Of a stretch of 64,000 nucleotides of DNA, positions 46,377 through 57,886 are shown in pieces. Every line of letters begins with the position of its first letter. The stretch's first letter is position 1. The position numbers and the translations under genes were made by a program. This DNA is from Streptococcus salivarius (GTDB lineage Bacteria; Bacillota; Bacilli; Lactobacillales; Streptococcaceae): positions 200,001-264,000 of the forward strand of contig NZ_CP009913.1 of NCBI RefSeq assembly GCF_000785515.1. Reading direction: 5' to 3'. The notes under the pieces were generated by a model. That model saw nothing but the letters and a program-made list of their open reading frames with translations, was not told where the DNA came from and ran no database searches.

Positions 46377-47192
46377 ATGAAATTTCTAACTTTAAATACT
46401 CACAGTTGGATGGAAGAAGATGCAGAAGGAAAATTCCAAACCTTAAAGGAACAGATCCTAAAGGCTCAGTATGATATTATTTGCTTCCAGGAAGTTAACC
46501 AAGAAATAGAGACTTCTGTTGTAGACATGGATGCTTACTATCATGCACTTCCATCAGCAACACCAATCCACCAAGATCACTTTGTCCGTCTTCTTGTGGA
46601 AAAGTTGGCTGAAGAAGGTCTTCAATACCATTGGACTTGGGCCTATAATCACATTGGTTATGATCACCTTAATGAGGGGGTTGCCGTCTTGTCACGTCAA
46701 CCATTGACAGCTAGCGAAATCTTGGTTTCAGATGTTGATGATCCAACTGACTACCATACACGCCGTGTAGCAGTTGCTGAAACTACTGTAGATGGCCGAG
46801 AAGTTGCTGTTGCTAGTGTTCACCTTTCATGGTGGGACAAAGGTTTCCAAGAAGAGTGGGCACGTATTGAGGAACGTTTCAAAGCTATTGGGAAACCGCT
46901 CATCCTAGCAGGTGACTTTAATAACCCAGCAGGTCGCGAAGGGCATCAAGCCATCTTGGCTAGCTCGCTCAATCTTCAAGATAGTTTTGAAGTAGCTAAA
47001 GAAACAACTGGTAGCTATACAGTTGGACCAGGTATCGATGGTTGGAAGGGCAATGAAGAGCCTTTACGTATCGATTATGTCTTTGTTAGCCAAGATTGGA
47101 CAGTAGAGCGCCTTAGTGTGATTTTTGACGGCCATAATCAACCTTTGGTAAGTGACCACTACGGTCTTGAAGCAGAATTAACATTTAAGTAG
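46377..47192 (+). CDS. Endonuclease/exonuclease/phosphatase-family hydrolase
   Basis: 271 aa from the ATG at 46377 (MKFLTLNTHSWMEEDAEGKF), the conserved start of the fold; the in-frame extension to 46281 overlaps the ptsG terminator. The EEP fold is shown by LTLNTHSW, ICFQEVNQ (catalytic Glu), VASVHLSWWD, LAGDFNNP (Asp/Asn) and the C-terminal VSDHYGLEAEL (Asp-His). The family includes nucleases, phosphatases and sphingomyelinases; there is no signal peptide. Specific substrate unknown. It sits between ptsG and pgi, so a role linked to sugar metabolism is possible. Confidence 0.85.
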   Translation: MKFLTLNTHSWMEEDAEGKFQTLKEQILKAQYDIICFQEVNQEIETSVVDMDAYYHALPSATPIHQDHFVRLLVEKLAEEGLQYHWTWAYNHIGYDHLNEGVAVLSRQPLTASEILVSDVDDPTDYHTRRVAVAETTVDGREVAVASVHLSWWDKGFQEEWARIEERFKAIGKPLILAGDFNNPAGREGHQAILASSLNLQDSFEVAKETTGSYTVGPGIDGWKGNEEPLRIDYVFVSQDWTVERLSVIFDGHNQPLVSDHYGLEAELTFK

Positions 47193-47231
47193 AAACTGTA
47201 TCCTATTATGACCTAATAAGGGTAAAAAACA

Positions 47232-47260
47232 TTGTCAAAAGACAAATAAAAGAGTAAACT
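47232..47260 (+). promoter_or_regulatory. Promoter of pgi
   Basis: TTGTCA (47232-47237), 17-nt spacer, TAAACT (47255-47260). A second TATAAT at 47267-47272 is an alternative -10. Confidence 0.65.
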
Positions 47261-47295
47261 AGAAGCTATAATTGAATTTTTATAAGGAGAGACTA

Positions 47296-48645
47296 ATGGC
47301 TCATATTACATTTGATTATTCAAAAGTTTTGGATAAATTTGTAGCACCACACGAAGTGGACAACCTTCAAGCACAAGTAACAGTAGCAGACGAAATGATT
47401 CGCAAAGGAACTGGCCCAGGGGCAGACTTCCTTGGATGGCGTGACCTTCCAGAAAACTACGATCGTGAAGAATTTGATCGTATCTTGAAAGCTGCTGAAA
47501 AAATCAAAGAAGAAAGCGATGTTTTGGTTGTTATCGGTATCGGTGGTTCTTACCTTGGTGCCAAAGCAGCCATTGACTTCTTGAATCATCACTTTGCTAA
47601 CCTTCAAACAAAAGAAGAACGCAAAGCTCCACAAATCGTTTACGCTGGTAACTCAATTTCATCAACTTATCTTGCAGACTTGCTTGAGTATGTTGAGGAT
47701 AAAGACTTCTCAGTTAACGTTATCTCTAAATCAGGTACAACAACTGAACCAGCTATCGCTTTCCGTGTTTTCAAGGAACTCCTTGTTAAGAAATACGGTC
47801 AAGAAGAAGCAAACAAACGTATCTACGCAACAACTGACCGCCAAAAAGGTGCCGTTAAAGTTGAAGCAGATGCTAATGGTTGGGAAACTTTCGTTGTTCC
47901 AGATGACATCGGTGGACGTTTCTCAGTATTGACAGCTGTAGGTCTCTTGCCAATCGCAGCTTCAGGTGCTGATATCAAAGCCCTTATGGAAGGTGCTAAC
48001 GCTGCACGTAAAGAGTATTCTTCATCTAAAATCTCTGAAAACGAAGCTTACCAATACGCTGCACTTCGTAACATCCTTTACCGTAAAGGTTACACAACTG
48101 AAATCTTGGCTAATTACGAACCATCACTTCAATACTTCTCAGAATGGTGGAAACAATTGGCTGGTGAATCTGAAGGTAAAGACCAAAGAGGTATCTACCC
48201 AACATCAGCAAACTTCTCAACAGACTTGCACTCTCTTGGACAATTTATCCAAGAAGGTACACGTAACCTCTTTGAGACAGTTGTTCGTGTGGAAAAACCA
48301 CGTAAGAACGTGATTATCCCTGAATTGGAAGAAGACCTTGATGGACTTGGTTACCTCCAAGGTAAAGATGTTGACTTTGTTAACAAAAAAGCAACAGACG
48401 GTGTTCTTCTTGCACACACAGATGGTGATGTACCAAACATGTTCATCACTCTTCCTGAACAAGATGCCTTTACATTGGGTTACATCATCTACTTCTTTGA
48501 AATTGCTATCGCCCTTTCAGGTTATTTGAATGCTATCAACCCATTCGACCAACCAGGTGTAGAAGCATATAAGAAAAACATGTTCGCCCTTCTTGGTAAA
48601 CCAGGATTTGAAGAACTTGGAGCAGAACTTAACGCTCGCTTGTAA
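47296..48645 (+). CDS. pgi: Glucose-6-phosphate isomerase
   Basis: 449 aa from the ATG at 47296 ([20 protein letters not shown]), after AAGGAGAG. It interconverts glucose 6-phosphate and fructose 6-phosphate in glycolysis. The PGI signature [19 protein letters not shown] and the second motif [17 protein letters not shown] are present, and [16 protein letters not shown] is the phosphosugar-binding loop. Codon use is highly biased, as expected for an abundant enzyme. It lies 1 kb after ptsG. Confidence 0.98.
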   Translation: MAHITFDYSKVLDKFVAPHEVDNLQAQVTVADEMIRKGTGPGADFLGWRDLPENYDREEFDRILKAAEKIKEESDVLVVIGIGGSYLGAKAAIDFLNHHFANLQTKEERKAPQIVYAGNSISSTYLADLLEYVEDKDFSVNVISKSGTTTEPAIAFRVFKELLVKKYGQEEANKRIYATTDRQKGAVKVEADANGWETFVVPDDIGGRFSVLTAVGLLPIAASGADIKALMEGANAARKEYSSSKISENEAYQYAALRNILYRKGYTTEILANYEPSLQYFSEWWKQLAGESEGKDQRGIYPTSANFSTDLHSLGQFIQEGTRNLFETVVRVEKPRKNVIIPELEEDLDGLGYLQGKDVDFVNKKATDGVLLAHTDGDVPNMFITLPEQDAFTLGYIIYFFEIAIALSGYLNAINPFDQPGVEAYKKNMFALLGKPGFEELGAELNARL

Positions 48646-48654
48646 TTCTCAGAT

Positions 48655-48681
48655 AAGATCAGCTTTGGCTGGTCTTTTTTT
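48655..48681 (+). terminator. Terminator of pgi
   Basis: AAGATCAGC pairs with GCTGGTCTT, then T5. Confidence 0.85.
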
Positions 48682-48802
48682 ATCCATTTGTAGGCTAAAC
48701 CCTCCATTAATGATTTCTTGTAGGTTAATTTACGAATTTTTATTTTAAACTTTTTGGACTGGCTAGTTGGGTTTTGTTGCTCTTTAATTTAGAAATGATT
48801 GT

Positions 48803-48811
48803 TGTTATAAT
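48803..48811 (+). promoter_or_regulatory. Extended -10 promoter of the Rgg gene
   Basis: TGTTATAAT (TGnTATAAT), 26 nt before the ATG. Confidence 0.65.
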
Positions 48812-48836
48812 TAGTTCAAGTATAGGAGGATGAATC

Positions 48837-49709
48837 ATGATTGGACCTGTGGAAATGGGTGCTTTGTTGAAAAAAATTCGTTTATCAAAGAATTTGACAT
48901 TGAAAGAACTTGCTAGTGATTATTTATCAGTATCTTTCCTATCAAAATTTGAACGTGGGGAATCTGATATCTCATTATCTAGATTTTTTCTTTTGTTAGA
49001 TAAATTGGATGTCAGTATTGAAGAATTCTATGGTATTTTATCTCAAGATAATCCAACTCATACTGAAAAGTTATTAGAAAGTGCTAGTAAGGCTTATTAT
49101 CAAAACGATAGTTTATCGTTACAGAAGTACGCTGGAGAAGAGCGTCATAAATTTGAGCTCACACAAGACAAATCATTTCTCTATAACAGTATTATGCTAG
49201 AATCTTTTTTGGCAAGTGTTTCAAATAAAGAGGTTGATGCAAAGAAGGTAAGGGAATTAACAGACTATCTTTTTAGCATTGAACAATGGGGAAAAAGAGA
49301 GTTAATCATATTAGGAAATAGTATGTCGTTTATTTCCACCCAGACACTTAATGTTTTGACCAAGGAGATTGTGTATAGAACTAGACTTTTTGGAAATAGC
49401 GACTCAAATCAAAGAATCCGAATTAGTCTTCTTATTAATGCAGCTTCTGAATTTTTACGACGTGATGAATTAGATTTAGCGAAATACTATTTAGATTTAG
49501 TCAATGATAGTGGAATTCCTGAGGTCCTCTTATATGAAAGACATGAGTTGATATTTGTAATGGGGTCTTACTTGATAAAGTCGGGTGAAGTTGCTGAAGG
49601 GAGAAATCTAATTGAGGGCTGTATAGAAACTCTTAGGACTTTAGGTGCGGAAAAGTTATTGCTTGCTAAGGAATCAGAGTATCAAGAGTTGTTAAATTCC
49701 ACTATATGA
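48837..49709 (+). CDS. Rgg/GadR/MutR-family transcriptional regulator
   Basis: 290 aa, the standard Rgg length. An N-terminal Xre-type helix-turn-helix (GALLKKIRLSKNLTLKELAS, FLSKFERGESDISLSRFFLL, about residues 8-62) is followed by helical repeats (about 75-290) that bind peptides in characterised Rgg proteins. Strong TAGGAGGA ribosome-binding site. I found no convincing short hydrophobic peptide gene beside it on either strand, so it may be a stand-alone Rgg or use a distant pheromone. The ABC exporter gene that follows after a terminator is the likely target. Confidence 0.9.
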   Translation: MIGPVEMGALLKKIRLSKNLTLKELASDYLSVSFLSKFERGESDISLSRFFLLLDKLDVSIEEFYGILSQDNPTHTEKLLESASKAYYQNDSLSLQKYAGEERHKFELTQDKSFLYNSIMLESFLASVSNKEVDAKKVRELTDYLFSIEQWGKRELIILGNSMSFISTQTLNVLTKEIVYRTRLFGNSDSNQRIRISLLINAASEFLRRDELDLAKYYLDLVNDSGIPEVLLYERHELIFVMGSYLIKSGEVAEGRNLIEGCIETLRTLGAEKLLLAKESEYQELLNSTI

Positions 49710-49748
49710 CAATTTTATAGAGTGAGTTAAAAAATAGAATAAACTAAG

Positions 49749-49777
49749 ACCATAGTATGACATCACTATGGTTTTTA
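49749..49777 (+). terminator. Terminator between the Rgg gene and the ABC exporter
   Basis: ACCATAGT (49749-49756) pairs with ACTATGGT (49765-49772), followed by T-rich sequence. Confidence 0.8.
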
Positions 49778-49862
49778 ATTTTCAATGGATATATGGTATT
49801 CCAATGTCTTCAATTTATCCAACTGATTATATACCAAGGTGATTTAGATTGTGAGGAAATCT

Positions 49863-51440
49863 ATGAGAACCTATATTCTTAAATACAAGTATGACAACTT
49901 AGTTCATATCTTACTGTTAGCACTGAATGCTGCTATTTTCGTGAGTGCCTCGGTAACCTTAGCTTTAATGACGAATCAGCTGGTATCTAAGCGAATCCAA
50001 TCTTTTTTAGCTCTGTTAGGTCTAGAGGTAGGTCTTTACATTATTTATTTAGTTTTGAATTATATTATTGCGGTACATCAAACAAAATTAATCCAAAAAA
50101 TGACTTTGTCTATTCGTCAGTCTTATCTTAGTAAAATTATTCACCATTCTTTTAGTGAATTCAGAAAGAGTGATATTGGAGAGCATCTCTCAGTATTAAA
50201 TAATGATATCCAATTGATTGAATCAAATGGTTTTACAAGTATTTATACTCTTTGTTCAACAGTATTCACCACTTTGTTTTCAATTATTGCCTTATTAAGT
50301 TATGATGTAAGGATTGTTCTTCTAGCCATTTTTTTGACTTTATGTCTGACTTATCTTCCCAAACCATTTACCAATAAAATGCAGAAATCAATGGAGATAT
50401 TTTCCAAAGCGAATGAGGAGCTTGTTTCTGGAATAAGCGATCAGTTGTATGGATATGCGGATGTTTATTACGCCAGTCGTAAACAGATATTTCTTAGACA
50501 AGTGAGGTCCATTGTTGAGAAATATATTGTACAAAAAATTATTTTTACAAAAAGAAAGACTAGCACTGAGACGCTGATGGCTTTATTTTCAGTTATCGCC
50601 CAGATGTTGATACTTCTTCTAACTGGTTTGTTAATTATTTTTGGAAATATTACTGTTGGAACCATTGCCTCGGTAGGACAGATATCAGGTAATATTTTTA
50701 ACTCTCTATCCACTATTAATCAGCTGCAAGTGACCATTAAGTCTGTCGATCCTATCTTAAGAAAATTTCACGATTTTCCAGAGGGTCCAAAGACTTGCAT
50801 AGCGACTATTCAGGATGTTCGCTTTGAGAATGTAAGTTATCATTTTGGAGATAAGGCTATTTTTGAGGGATTCACCCAAACCTTTAAAAAAGGAGGCAAG
50901 TATGCTATTACTGGATGCTCAGGTAGTGGGAAGTCAACCCTGCTTAATATATTCCTAGGTAATCTTAAAGATTACGAGGGAAAAATCTTGTTTGGAAAAT
51001 TGGAGTCAAAAGAGATTGATGAGAACTCAATCGTGTCTGAATGTGCCTATGTTGGGAGTCAAACTCATATCTATAATGATACCTTGAGGAACAATCTAAC
51101 CCTTTGGAATGAAGCTATTACTGATACACAAATCAAGAAAGTTCTTGAAAGAGTTAATCTTTTATCTTTCTTAAACCGTATAGATGAGCAAGTAAGCGAC
51201 GGTAGCTTTTCGGAGGGCCAAAAACAAAGAATAGGCCTGATAAGAGCATTTTTAAAAGGATGTTCTGTTGTGATTTTTGATGAAGCTACTGCAAATCTTG
51301 ACCATAATAATGCTACTCGTATTGAGCACCTATTATTAAGTGATCCTAATATCACTTATATCACGGTTACCCACCATCTTATAAAGGAAAATGAACCATA
51401 TTTTGATAAGATTATTCGTTTGGGAGAGGGGACTGAGTAA
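49863..51440 (+). CDS. ABC exporter half-transporter (fused membrane and ATPase domains)
   Basis: 525 aa from ATG 49863, preceded by GTGAGGA; the GTG at 49851 overlaps that site. Residues about 1-300 form a six-helix exporter domain and about 315-525 the ATPase domain: Walker A GCSGSGKST, signature FSEGQKQRIGLIRA (a Glu for the second Gly of LSGGQ), Walker B VVIFDEAT and H-loop VTHHL. No N-terminal C39 peptidase domain, so it is not a double-glycine processing exporter. It probably works as a homodimer. Peptide or drug export is plausible, and control by the upstream Rgg is inferred from position. AT-rich codon use suggests accessory status. Confidence 0.85.
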   Translation: MRTYILKYKYDNLVHILLLALNAAIFVSASVTLALMTNQLVSKRIQSFLALLGLEVGLYIIYLVLNYIIAVHQTKLIQKMTLSIRQSYLSKIIHHSFSEFRKSDIGEHLSVLNNDIQLIESNGFTSIYTLCSTVFTTLFSIIALLSYDVRIVLLAIFLTLCLTYLPKPFTNKMQKSMEIFSKANEELVSGISDQLYGYADVYYASRKQIFLRQVRSIVEKYIVQKIIFTKRKTSTETLMALFSVIAQMLILLLTGLLIIFGNITVGTIASVGQISGNIFNSLSTINQLQVTIKSVDPILRKFHDFPEGPKTCIATIQDVRFENVSYHFGDKAIFEGFTQTFKKGGKYAITGCSGSGKSTLLNIFLGNLKDYEGKILFGKLESKEIDENSIVSECAYVGSQTHIYNDTLRNNLTLWNEAITDTQIKKVLERVNLLSFLNRIDEQVSDGSFSEGQKQRIGLIRAFLKGCSVVIFDEATANLDHNNATRIEHLLLSDPNITYITVTHHLIKENEPYFDKIIRLGEGTE

Positions 51441-51477
51441 ATGTTTCATATGATAGATGCTTAGGATTTATTTCAAT

Positions 51478-51506
51478 TTTACTAACGGCAGTCAAAGTGC
51501 TATAAT
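51478..51506 (+). promoter_or_regulatory. Promoter of the yebC-family gene
   Basis: TTTACT (51478-51483), 17-nt spacer, TATAAT (51501-51506) with upstream TGC. A small hairpin AGAGAT/ATCTCT (51563-51578) lies in the leader, just before the ribosome-binding site. Confidence 0.75.
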
Positions 51507-51595
51507 GTAAGGGATTGTGAATTTAGCAAGCTTTGCTATTTTCAAAAAAGAAAAAACAAATCAGAGATACAAATCTCTTAGAAGAGGTGAATCCC

Positions 51596-52312
51596 ATGGG
51601 ACGTAAATGGGCTAATATCGTTGCTAAGAAAACTGCTAAAGATGGTGCAAACTCTAAGGTTTACGCTAAGTTTGGTGTTGAGATCTATGTAGCTGCTAAA
51701 CAAGGTGAACCAGATCCAGAATCAAACTCAGCTTTGAAATTTGTTTTGGAGCGTGCTAAACAAGCGCAAGTGCCAAAACACGTTATTGATAAGGCCATTG
51801 ATAAGGCTAAAGGTAACACTGATGAAACTTTCGTTGAAGGACGTTATGAAGGTTTTGGACCAAATGGTTCTATGATTATCGTAGATACTTTGACTTCAAA
51901 CGTTAACCGTACAGCTGCTAACGTACGTACTGCCTTTGGTAAAAATGGTGGTAACATGGGTGCTTCAGGTTCTGTTTCATACATGTTTGATAAAAAAGGT
52001 GTTATCGTTTTTGCAGGCGAAGATGCAGATGCAATCTTTGAACAATTGCTTGAAGCAGATGTAGAAGTTGAAGATGTAGAAGCAGAAGATGGTACTATCA
52101 CTGTTTATACTGAGCCAACAGATCTTCACAAAGCTTTGGAAGCTCTCCGTGCTAACGGACAAGAAGAGTTCCAAGTGACTGAACTTGAAATGATTCCACA
52201 AACTGAGGTTACTCTTGAAGGTGAAGACCTTGAAGTTTTCGAAGGACTTATTGATGCGCTTGAAGCAGACGATGATGTTCAAAAGGTATATCACAACGTA
52301 GCAGATATGTAG
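51596..52312 (+). CDS. YebC/PmpR-family translation/transcription factor
   Basis: 238 aa from ATG 51596 ([20 protein letters not shown]), the family's conserved start, after AGAGGTGA; the extension to 51533 is rejected. TACO1/YebC family; members were first named as DNA-binding regulators, and more recent work links some to relieving ribosome stalling at proline runs. [21 protein letters not shown] and [20 protein letters not shown] are conserved motifs. The MGRKWANI start marks the YeeN-like Firmicutes subgroup. Monocistronic. Confidence 0.92.
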   Translation: MGRKWANIVAKKTAKDGANSKVYAKFGVEIYVAAKQGEPDPESNSALKFVLERAKQAQVPKHVIDKAIDKAKGNTDETFVEGRYEGFGPNGSMIIVDTLTSNVNRTAANVRTAFGKNGGNMGASGSVSYMFDKKGVIVFAGEDADAIFEQLLEADVEVEDVEAEDGTITVYTEPTDLHKALEALRANGQEEFQVTELEMIPQTEVTLEGEDLEVFEGLIDALEADDDVQKVYHNVADM

Positions 52313-52322
52313 TCTCATTCAG

Positions 52323-52350
52323 CACTTTCCGTCATAAGGAAAGTGTTTTT
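52323..52350 (+). terminator. Terminator of the yebC-family gene
   Basis: CACTTTCC (52323-52330) pairs with GGAAAGTG (52338-52345), then T5. Confidence 0.85.
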
Positions 52351-52437
52351 ATGTGGTCTGTCTAAGGATTTGTCTTGCTTGTCCTGACTTAATCTGATAT
52401 AGTAGTAGCCAAGTGAATTATTGGAGGAATACGAAAT

Positions 52438-52776
52438 ATGAATATGATGCTAGTTTTGGCCATTTATGTGGTCGCAATTGTTGCTTATGTAGCTTTCAGC
52501 CGTCGTCGCCAAGCAAAGGCACAGGAAGATCGTTTTGCAGGCCTTGCGAAGGGTGCTGAGGTTGAAACAATCGGTGGTTTGATTGCTATTGTTGATGAGA
52601 TTGACAAAGAGAATAACCGTATCGTTTTGGATGCAGAAGGTGTCTTCTTGACCTTTGATTTGAGTCGTTCAATCATGAAAGTAATCACACCAGCACCAAC
52701 TACAGAAACAGCAGAAACAACTGAAAAGACAATTATCGAAGAAGATTCAGCAATTGAATCTGCTGATGAAAAGTAA
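52438..52776 (+). CDS. yajC: Preprotein translocase subunit YajC
   Basis: 112 aa: one N-terminal membrane helix (MLVLAIYVVAIVAYVAF), a basic segment (SRRRQAKAQ) and the YajC cytoplasmic domain (LAKGAEVETIGGLIAIVDEI), then an acidic Thr/Glu tail. YajC associates with SecDF and YidC at the Sec translocon. GGAGGA precedes the ATG. In streptococci it commonly lies just upstream of uppS, as here. Confidence 0.92.
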   Translation: MNMMLVLAIYVVAIVAYVAFSRRRQAKAQEDRFAGLAKGAEVETIGGLIAIVDEIDKENNRIVLDAEGVFLTFDLSRSIMKVITPAPTTETAETTEKTIIEEDSAIESADEK

Positions 52777-52788
52777 GATGTGTATTTG

Positions 52789-52815
52789 AGACTAGGTTAA
52801 ATCCTGGTCTTTTTG
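52789..52815 (+). terminator. Terminator of yajC
   Basis: AGACTAGG (52789-52796) pairs with CCTGGTCT (52803-52810), then TTTTTG. Confidence 0.8.
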
Positions 52816-52865
52816 CGTTTTCTAATCTTATCGGTATTAAAATCTGTTCAGAACCCCTGAAAATG

Positions 52866-52874
52866 TGGTAAAAT
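52866..52874 (+). promoter_or_regulatory. Extended -10 promoter of uppS-cdsA-rseP-proS
   Basis: TGGTAAAAT (TGnTAAAAT), 30 nt before the uppS start. Confidence 0.5.
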
Positions 52875-52904
52875 AAAGGGTAAACTATATTTAGAGGATA
52901 TTCC

Positions 52905-53654
52905 ATGTTTAAATTTAGAAAAAAATCTCATCAAGAGGTTCTAGACAATATTCCCAACCATATCGGTATTATTATGGATGGAAATGGTCGTTGGGCTAAA
53001 AAACGTCTACAACCACGTGTGATGGGGCATAAGGCTGGGATGGACGCCTTGCAAAAGGTAACTATCGAAGCGTCACAACTTGGAGTTAAGGTATTGACAG
53101 TATATGCCTTCTCAACTGAAAACTGGTCACGCCCACAAGATGAAGTGAAATTCATCATGAATTTACCAGTTGAATTTTTTAACAAGTATGTACCAGAATT
53201 AGACAAAAACAATGTTCGTATTTTGACAATCGGAGATAACAGTCGTCTGCCTAAGGAAACCTTAGATGCTCTTGAAAAGGCAGTTGAGCAGACAAAACAT
53301 AATTCCGGTTTGGTTCTCAACTTTGCACTGAACTATGGTGGTCGTGCGGAGATTGTATCTGCAGTTCAAGCGATTGCTAAAGAGGTTGAAGCAGGCAAAC
53401 TCAGTCCTGAAGCTATTGATGAAGATCTCATTGCTAAGCATTTGATGACAGATAAATTGCCTTACCTCTACCGTGATCCAGATTTGATTATCCGTACGAG
53501 TGGCGAGCTTCGTCTTAGTAATTTCTTGCCTTGGCAATCTGCCTATAGTGAGTTTTACTTCACAGATGTTTTCTGGCCAGACTTTGACCAACAAGGGCTA
53601 CGTCAAGCCATCTCTGACTACAATAAACGTCACCGTCGCTTCGGTGGTGTCTAG
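52905..53654 (+). CDS. uppS: Isoprenyl transferase (undecaprenyl diphosphate synthase)
   Basis: 249 aa cis-prenyltransferase that makes C55 undecaprenyl diphosphate for cell-wall lipid carriers. The signature HIGIIMDGNGRWAKKR with the catalytic Asp, AFSTENWSRP, and the C-terminal RTSGELRLSNFLPWQSAYSE are present. It opens a four-gene membrane-biogenesis operon with cdsA, rseP and proS. uppP and rgpG elsewhere in the window act on the same carrier. Confidence 0.97.
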   Translation: MFKFRKKSHQEVLDNIPNHIGIIMDGNGRWAKKRLQPRVMGHKAGMDALQKVTIEASQLGVKVLTVYAFSTENWSRPQDEVKFIMNLPVEFFNKYVPELDKNNVRILTIGDNSRLPKETLDALEKAVEQTKHNSGLVLNFALNYGGRAEIVSAVQAIAKEVEAGKLSPEAIDEDLIAKHLMTDKLPYLYRDPDLIIRTSGELRLSNFLPWQSAYSEFYFTDVFWPDFDQQGLRQAISDYNKRHRRFGGV

Positions 53655-53666
53655 AAAGGACCTCTC

Positions 53667-54461
53667 ATGCAAGAACGTTTAATTGGTGGGGGTGTGGCAG
53701 CAGCCATTTTCCTCCCATTGCTCTTTATCGGTGGTCTTCCTTTCCAACTTTTGGTTGGAGCCATGGCCATGGTTGCAGTGTCTGAGATGCTTCGCATGAA
53801 GCACTTGGAGATTTTCTCTATCGAGGGTATTTTATCAATGGTGGCAGCTTTTATCTTGGCTGTGCCGATTGATCAGTATTTTATCAGTCTTCCAACAAAT
53901 GCTAGTGTGACAGGTTTCGCTGTTATTTCATTTTTGATTCTAGCGGGGACTGTCCTTAATAGCGACCATTATTCTTTTGATGATGCAGCTTATCCAATCG
54001 CATCTGCCTTTTATGTTGGTTTTGGTTTCCAAAATCTCATTGCGGCACGTTTGGATAGTTGGGAAAAAGTTCTCTTTGCCCTTTTTATTATTTGGGCAAC
54101 AGATATTGGAGCTTACCTTTTTGGTCGTCAATTTGGTCAGAATAAGCTATTGCCAAAAGTATCACCAAATAAGACTATTGAGGGTAGTGTCGGTGGTATC
54201 TTATCCGCAATCATTGTGGCTCTTATCTTTGGTTTGATTAACCACGGCGTTTATGCCCCTCATAACTTCTTCTGGTTGCTTATCTGTACGATTCTCTTTA
54301 GTATCTTTGGTCAATTTGGTGATTTGGTTGAATCAGCTATTAAACGTCACTTTGGCGTTAAAGACTCAGGCAATCTCATTCCTGGACACGGTGGTGTTTT
54401 GGACCGTTGCGATAGCTGGATCTTCGTTTTCCCAATCATGCACTTCCTAGGACTTTTTTAA
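53667..54461 (+). CDS. cdsA: Phosphatidate cytidylyltransferase
   Basis: 264 aa polytopic enzyme making CDP-diacylglycerol, the precursor of phosphatidylglycerol and cardiolipin. The CDS signature near the C-terminus is visible: GDLVESAIKRHFGVKDSGNL followed by IPGHGGVLDRCDS. About seven membrane helices. It lies 12 nt after uppS, with AAAGGA before the ATG. Confidence 0.96.
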   Translation: MQERLIGGGVAAAIFLPLLFIGGLPFQLLVGAMAMVAVSEMLRMKHLEIFSIEGILSMVAAFILAVPIDQYFISLPTNASVTGFAVISFLILAGTVLNSDHYSFDDAAYPIASAFYVGFGFQNLIAARLDSWEKVLFALFIIWATDIGAYLFGRQFGQNKLLPKVSPNKTIEGSVGGILSAIIVALIFGLINHGVYAPHNFFWLLICTILFSIFGQFGDLVESAIKRHFGVKDSGNLIPGHGGVLDRCDSWIFVFPIMHFLGLF

Positions 54462-54477
54462 GAGTGGAGGTGTCTAG

Positions 54478-55740
54478 ATGAAAGCTATTATTACCTTTTT
54501 ACTGATTTTCTGTGTGATTGTCGTCTTCCATGAGTTTGGTCATTTCTTTTTCGCCAAACGCTCAGGAATTTTGGTTCGTGAATTTGCCATTGGTATGGGA
54601 CCGAAAATTTTTGCACATACAGGTAAGGATGGTACCGTTTATACTATCCGTATCCTCCCTTTGGGTGGTTATGTCCGTATGGCTGGTTGGGGTGAAGATA
54701 CAACTGAGATTAAAACAGGTAGCCCTGCCAGTCTAACGATTGGATCAGATGGTAAGGTAAGACGTATCAACCTTTCGGATCGCCAGGTTGACCAGACGGC
54801 TTTGCCTATGAACGTCACTGCCTATGATTTGGAAGATAAGTTAACCATTACAGGTCTAGTCCTAGATGAGACCAAGACCTATGAGGTTGATCATGATGCC
54901 ACTATCGTTGAGGAGGATGGTACAGAACTTCGTATCGCTCCTAAGGATGTCCAATATCAAAATGCAAGCATTTGGGGACGTTTAATTACCAACTTTGCTG
55001 GTCCTATGAATAACTTCATTCTTGGGGTGCTTGTCTTTATTATCTTAGCCTTTGTTCAAGGTGGTGTTCAAGATATATCGACCAACCGTATCCAGGTAGC
55101 CGATGGAGGCGCTGCTCAGGTGGCAGGATTGAAAAATGGTGATGCCATCGAGGCTATCAATAAGGACAAGGTTACTGATTGGGACAGCTTGAAGGAAGCA
55201 TTGACAGAGAATACCCAAAAATTCTCCAAAGGTGACAGCCTTTCTGTGACAGTTAAGAGAAGTAACGGTCAGGAAGAAACAATCTCTGTTAAACCTCAGG
55301 AGAACCAAGGTAGCTATTTTTTGGGTGTTTCTCCTGCTTTAAAAACAAGTCTTAAAGATAAGATTTTTGGTGGTTTCCAAATGGCTTGGGAAGGGGCCTT
55401 CAAAATTCTCGTAGCACTTAAGGGGCTTATCACCAACTTTAGTTTGAATAAACTTGGTGGACCGGTTGCTATGTTCCAGATGTCTGCCCAGGCTTCAGAA
55501 AATGGCTTGATTTCCATTCTTAACCTTATGGGGATGCTCTCAATTAACTTGGGAATTTTCAATCTTATCCCAATTCCAGCCCTTGACGGTGGAAAAATTG
55601 TTATGAATATTATTGAAGCCATTCGTCGTAAACCACTTAATCAAGAAATTGAAAGCTATATTACACTTGCAGGTGTTGCTATCATGGTTGTTCTTATGAT
55701 TGCAGTCACTTGGAATGATATTATGCGTGCTTTCTTTTAA
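54478..55740 (+). CDS. rseP: Site-2 intramembrane metalloprotease RseP (Eep)
   Basis: 420 aa. The zinc site HEFGH in helix 1 ([16 protein letters not shown]), GMGPKIF and GGYVRMAGW motifs, a central PDZ domain (about residues 195-285), and the second metal-ligand motif PIPALDGGK near residue 370 are intact. In streptococci and enterococci this protease (Eep) trims signal peptides, including precursors of Rgg-type pheromones, so it could matter for peptide signalling elsewhere. It lies 16 nt after cdsA. Confidence 0.95.
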   Translation: MKAIITFLLIFCVIVVFHEFGHFFFAKRSGILVREFAIGMGPKIFAHTGKDGTVYTIRILPLGGYVRMAGWGEDTTEIKTGSPASLTIGSDGKVRRINLSDRQVDQTALPMNVTAYDLEDKLTITGLVLDETKTYEVDHDATIVEEDGTELRIAPKDVQYQNASIWGRLITNFAGPMNNFILGVLVFIILAFVQGGVQDISTNRIQVADGGAAQVAGLKNGDAIEAINKDKVTDWDSLKEALTENTQKFSKGDSLSVTVKRSNGQEETISVKPQENQGSYFLGVSPALKTSLKDKIFGGFQMAWEGAFKILVALKGLITNFSLNKLGGPVAMFQMSAQASENGLISILNLMGMLSINLGIFNLIPIPALDGGKIVMNIIEAIRRKPLNQEIESYITLAGVAIMVVLMIAVTWNDIMRAFF

Positions 55741-55807
55741 TTAGAAACAAAGAAACGAAAGGAAGTCTAAGGGACTTGAGCCAAGGGCCAGCCTCCTTAG
55801 TATGTAA

Positions 55808-57673
<1,866 letters not shown>

Positions 57674-57677
57674 TCTA

Positions 57678-57717
57678 AAAAATCTTTTCTTGCAGGAGCA
57701 GGAAGAGATTTTTCTTT
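57678..57717 (+). terminator. Terminator of proS
   Basis: AAAAATCTTTTCTTGC (57678-57693) pairs with GCAGGAAGAGATTTTT (57698-57713). Confidence 0.88.
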
Positions 57718-57762
57718 TGCAGTGACAATGATAAATTGAGAGAAAAGAGAGTAAATTCCAAT

Positions 57763-57791
57763 TTGACAGAATTGTCTAAATAGTGTAAACT
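57763..57791 (+). promoter_or_regulatory. Promoter of the attenuated ABC operon
   Basis: TTGACA (57763-57768), 17-nt spacer, TAAACT (57786-57791). The transcribed leader up to 58154 is about 355 nt. The whole gap 57674-58154 holds only the terminator, this promoter, the leader peptide and the attenuator. Confidence 0.75.
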
Positions 57792-57820
57792 TAAAACTAT
57801 CATAACTACGGAGGCATCAC

Positions 57821-57886
57821 ATGCTTAACAAAGCGACCCATTTGGGAAATCTTAAAGCTTTTTATTACTTTAGTTTCTTTAGATAG
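57821..57886 (+). CDS. Aromatic-rich leader peptide (attenuator control peptide)
   Basis: 21 codons from ATG 57821 with a strong GGAGG ribosome-binding site 7 nt upstream, stop TAG at 57884. The second half reads AFYYFSFFR: six Phe/Tyr codons in seven positions, directly before the stop. It has the hallmark of a leader peptide whose translation stalls when aromatic aminoacyl-tRNAs are short. It lies just upstream of mutually exclusive RNA stems and a terminator, before an ABC importer of a family known to bind aromatic amino acids. Confidence 0.75.
   Translation: MLNKATHLGNLKAFYYFSFFR

Noticed and set aside
48795..48833. Short hydrophobic ORF MIVVIISSSIGG ending just before the Rgg gene, resembling an SHP pheromone.
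   Set aside because: It begins upstream of the predicted rgg start point and contains the -10. It has no ribosome-binding site, and its final Gly codons are simply the GGAGGA of rgg.
49710..49862. Minus-strand 22-codon ORF (MSYYGLSLFYFL...) converging on the Rgg gene as a possible pheromone gene.
   Set aside because: No ribosome-binding site, lies in the terminator hairpin, and the C-terminus does not resemble known SHP or ComS peptides.
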